This document shows, in pieces, positions 23,083 to 23,098 of a DNA stretch of 23,098 bases (position 1 is its first letter; every line of letters begins with the position of its first letter). The notes beneath the pieces were generated by a model that searched no databases, had not been told where the DNA came from, and saw only the letters and a program-made list of their open reading frames with translations. The DNA comes from CAZWBR01 sp964404205 (GTDB lineage: Bacteria > Bacteroidota > Bacteroidia > Bacteroidales > Prolixibacteraceae). The DNA is taken from the NCBI GenBank assembly GCA_964404205.1, contig CAYOJD010000044.1:1-23098 (forward strand). The letters are read 5' to 3'. A program made the translations under genes and the position numbers.

Positions 23083-23098
23083 TATTTTTGCAAAAATA
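23083..23098. promoter_or_regulatory. 16-bp palindrome carrying -7 boxes on both strands
   Basis: TATTTTTGCAAAAATA is a perfect palindrome that gives TATTTTTG (TAnnTTTG) on both strands: 23083-23090 plus and 23091-23098 minus. The minus copy is well placed for rbfA (ATG at 23071); the plus copy would serve a gene beyond the right edge. The window ends here, so the full element cannot be seen. Confidence 0.45.

Noticed and set aside
1..23098. CRISPR array, insertion sequence, prophage, tRNA or rRNA
   Set aside because: No regularly spaced repeats, transposase or integrase reading frames, or cloverleaf/rRNA-like segments were seen; genes are tightly packed housekeeping types.

Overview
The window looks like a housekeeping stretch of a Bacteroidota chromosome, probably of the Bacteroidales/Marinilabiliales type; the order-level placement is inference from protein style. 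The evidence is a set of typical Bacteroidota gene neighbourhoods (flippase-dut-TPR lipoprotein-DUF4292-EnvC, and rbfA next to a LolC/E-type permease), a 7-TM AraC-type regulator, and repeated matches to the Bacteroidota -7 promoter box TAnnTTTG between genes. There is no phage, transposase, CRISPR array, tRNA or rRNA, and no gene-free stretch longer than about 180 bp.

Layout. (1) 1-5890, plus strand: a polysaccharide flippase cut at its start codon, dUTPase, a TPR lipoprotein, a DUF4292 lipoprotein overlapping it by 4 bp, and an EnvC-like murein hydrolase activator with a degenerate LytM domain. This reads as envelope assembly and cell division. (2) 5892-7425: a Crp/Fnr regulator divergent from a secreted YceI protein, with a perfect 8-bp-arm inverted repeat between them and a clear terminator after yceI. 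(3) 7453-8950: a pterin mini-operon with a PTR1/FolM-like reductase, FolB and a short FolK. (4) 8956-14185, minus strand: full-length cobalamin-dependent methionine synthase MetH, preceded by a COG2509-type FAD protein. (5) 14359-16390: a Tat-targeted aldo/keto reductase with two 4Fe-4S-type cysteine clusters, followed by a secreted DUF6599-like protein. (6) 16476-19294: a HAD phosphatase, then MetG with a C-terminal tRNA-binding domain. (7) 19475-20617: a membrane-bound AraC-type regulator. (8) 20622-23071, minus strand: rbfA, a SAM methyltransferase and a LolC/E-type permease.

Functionally the middle is rich in one-carbon and pterin chemistry (FolM-like, FolB, FolK, MetH, MetG), while both ends serve the envelope. 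Gene packing is tight: three convergent junctions have gaps of 1, 5 and 4 bp. I see no clearly new system. The most useful leads are the pterin mini-operon with its short FolK, the exported Fe-S aldo/keto reductase pair, the Crp/YceI operator, and several structured intergenic elements.
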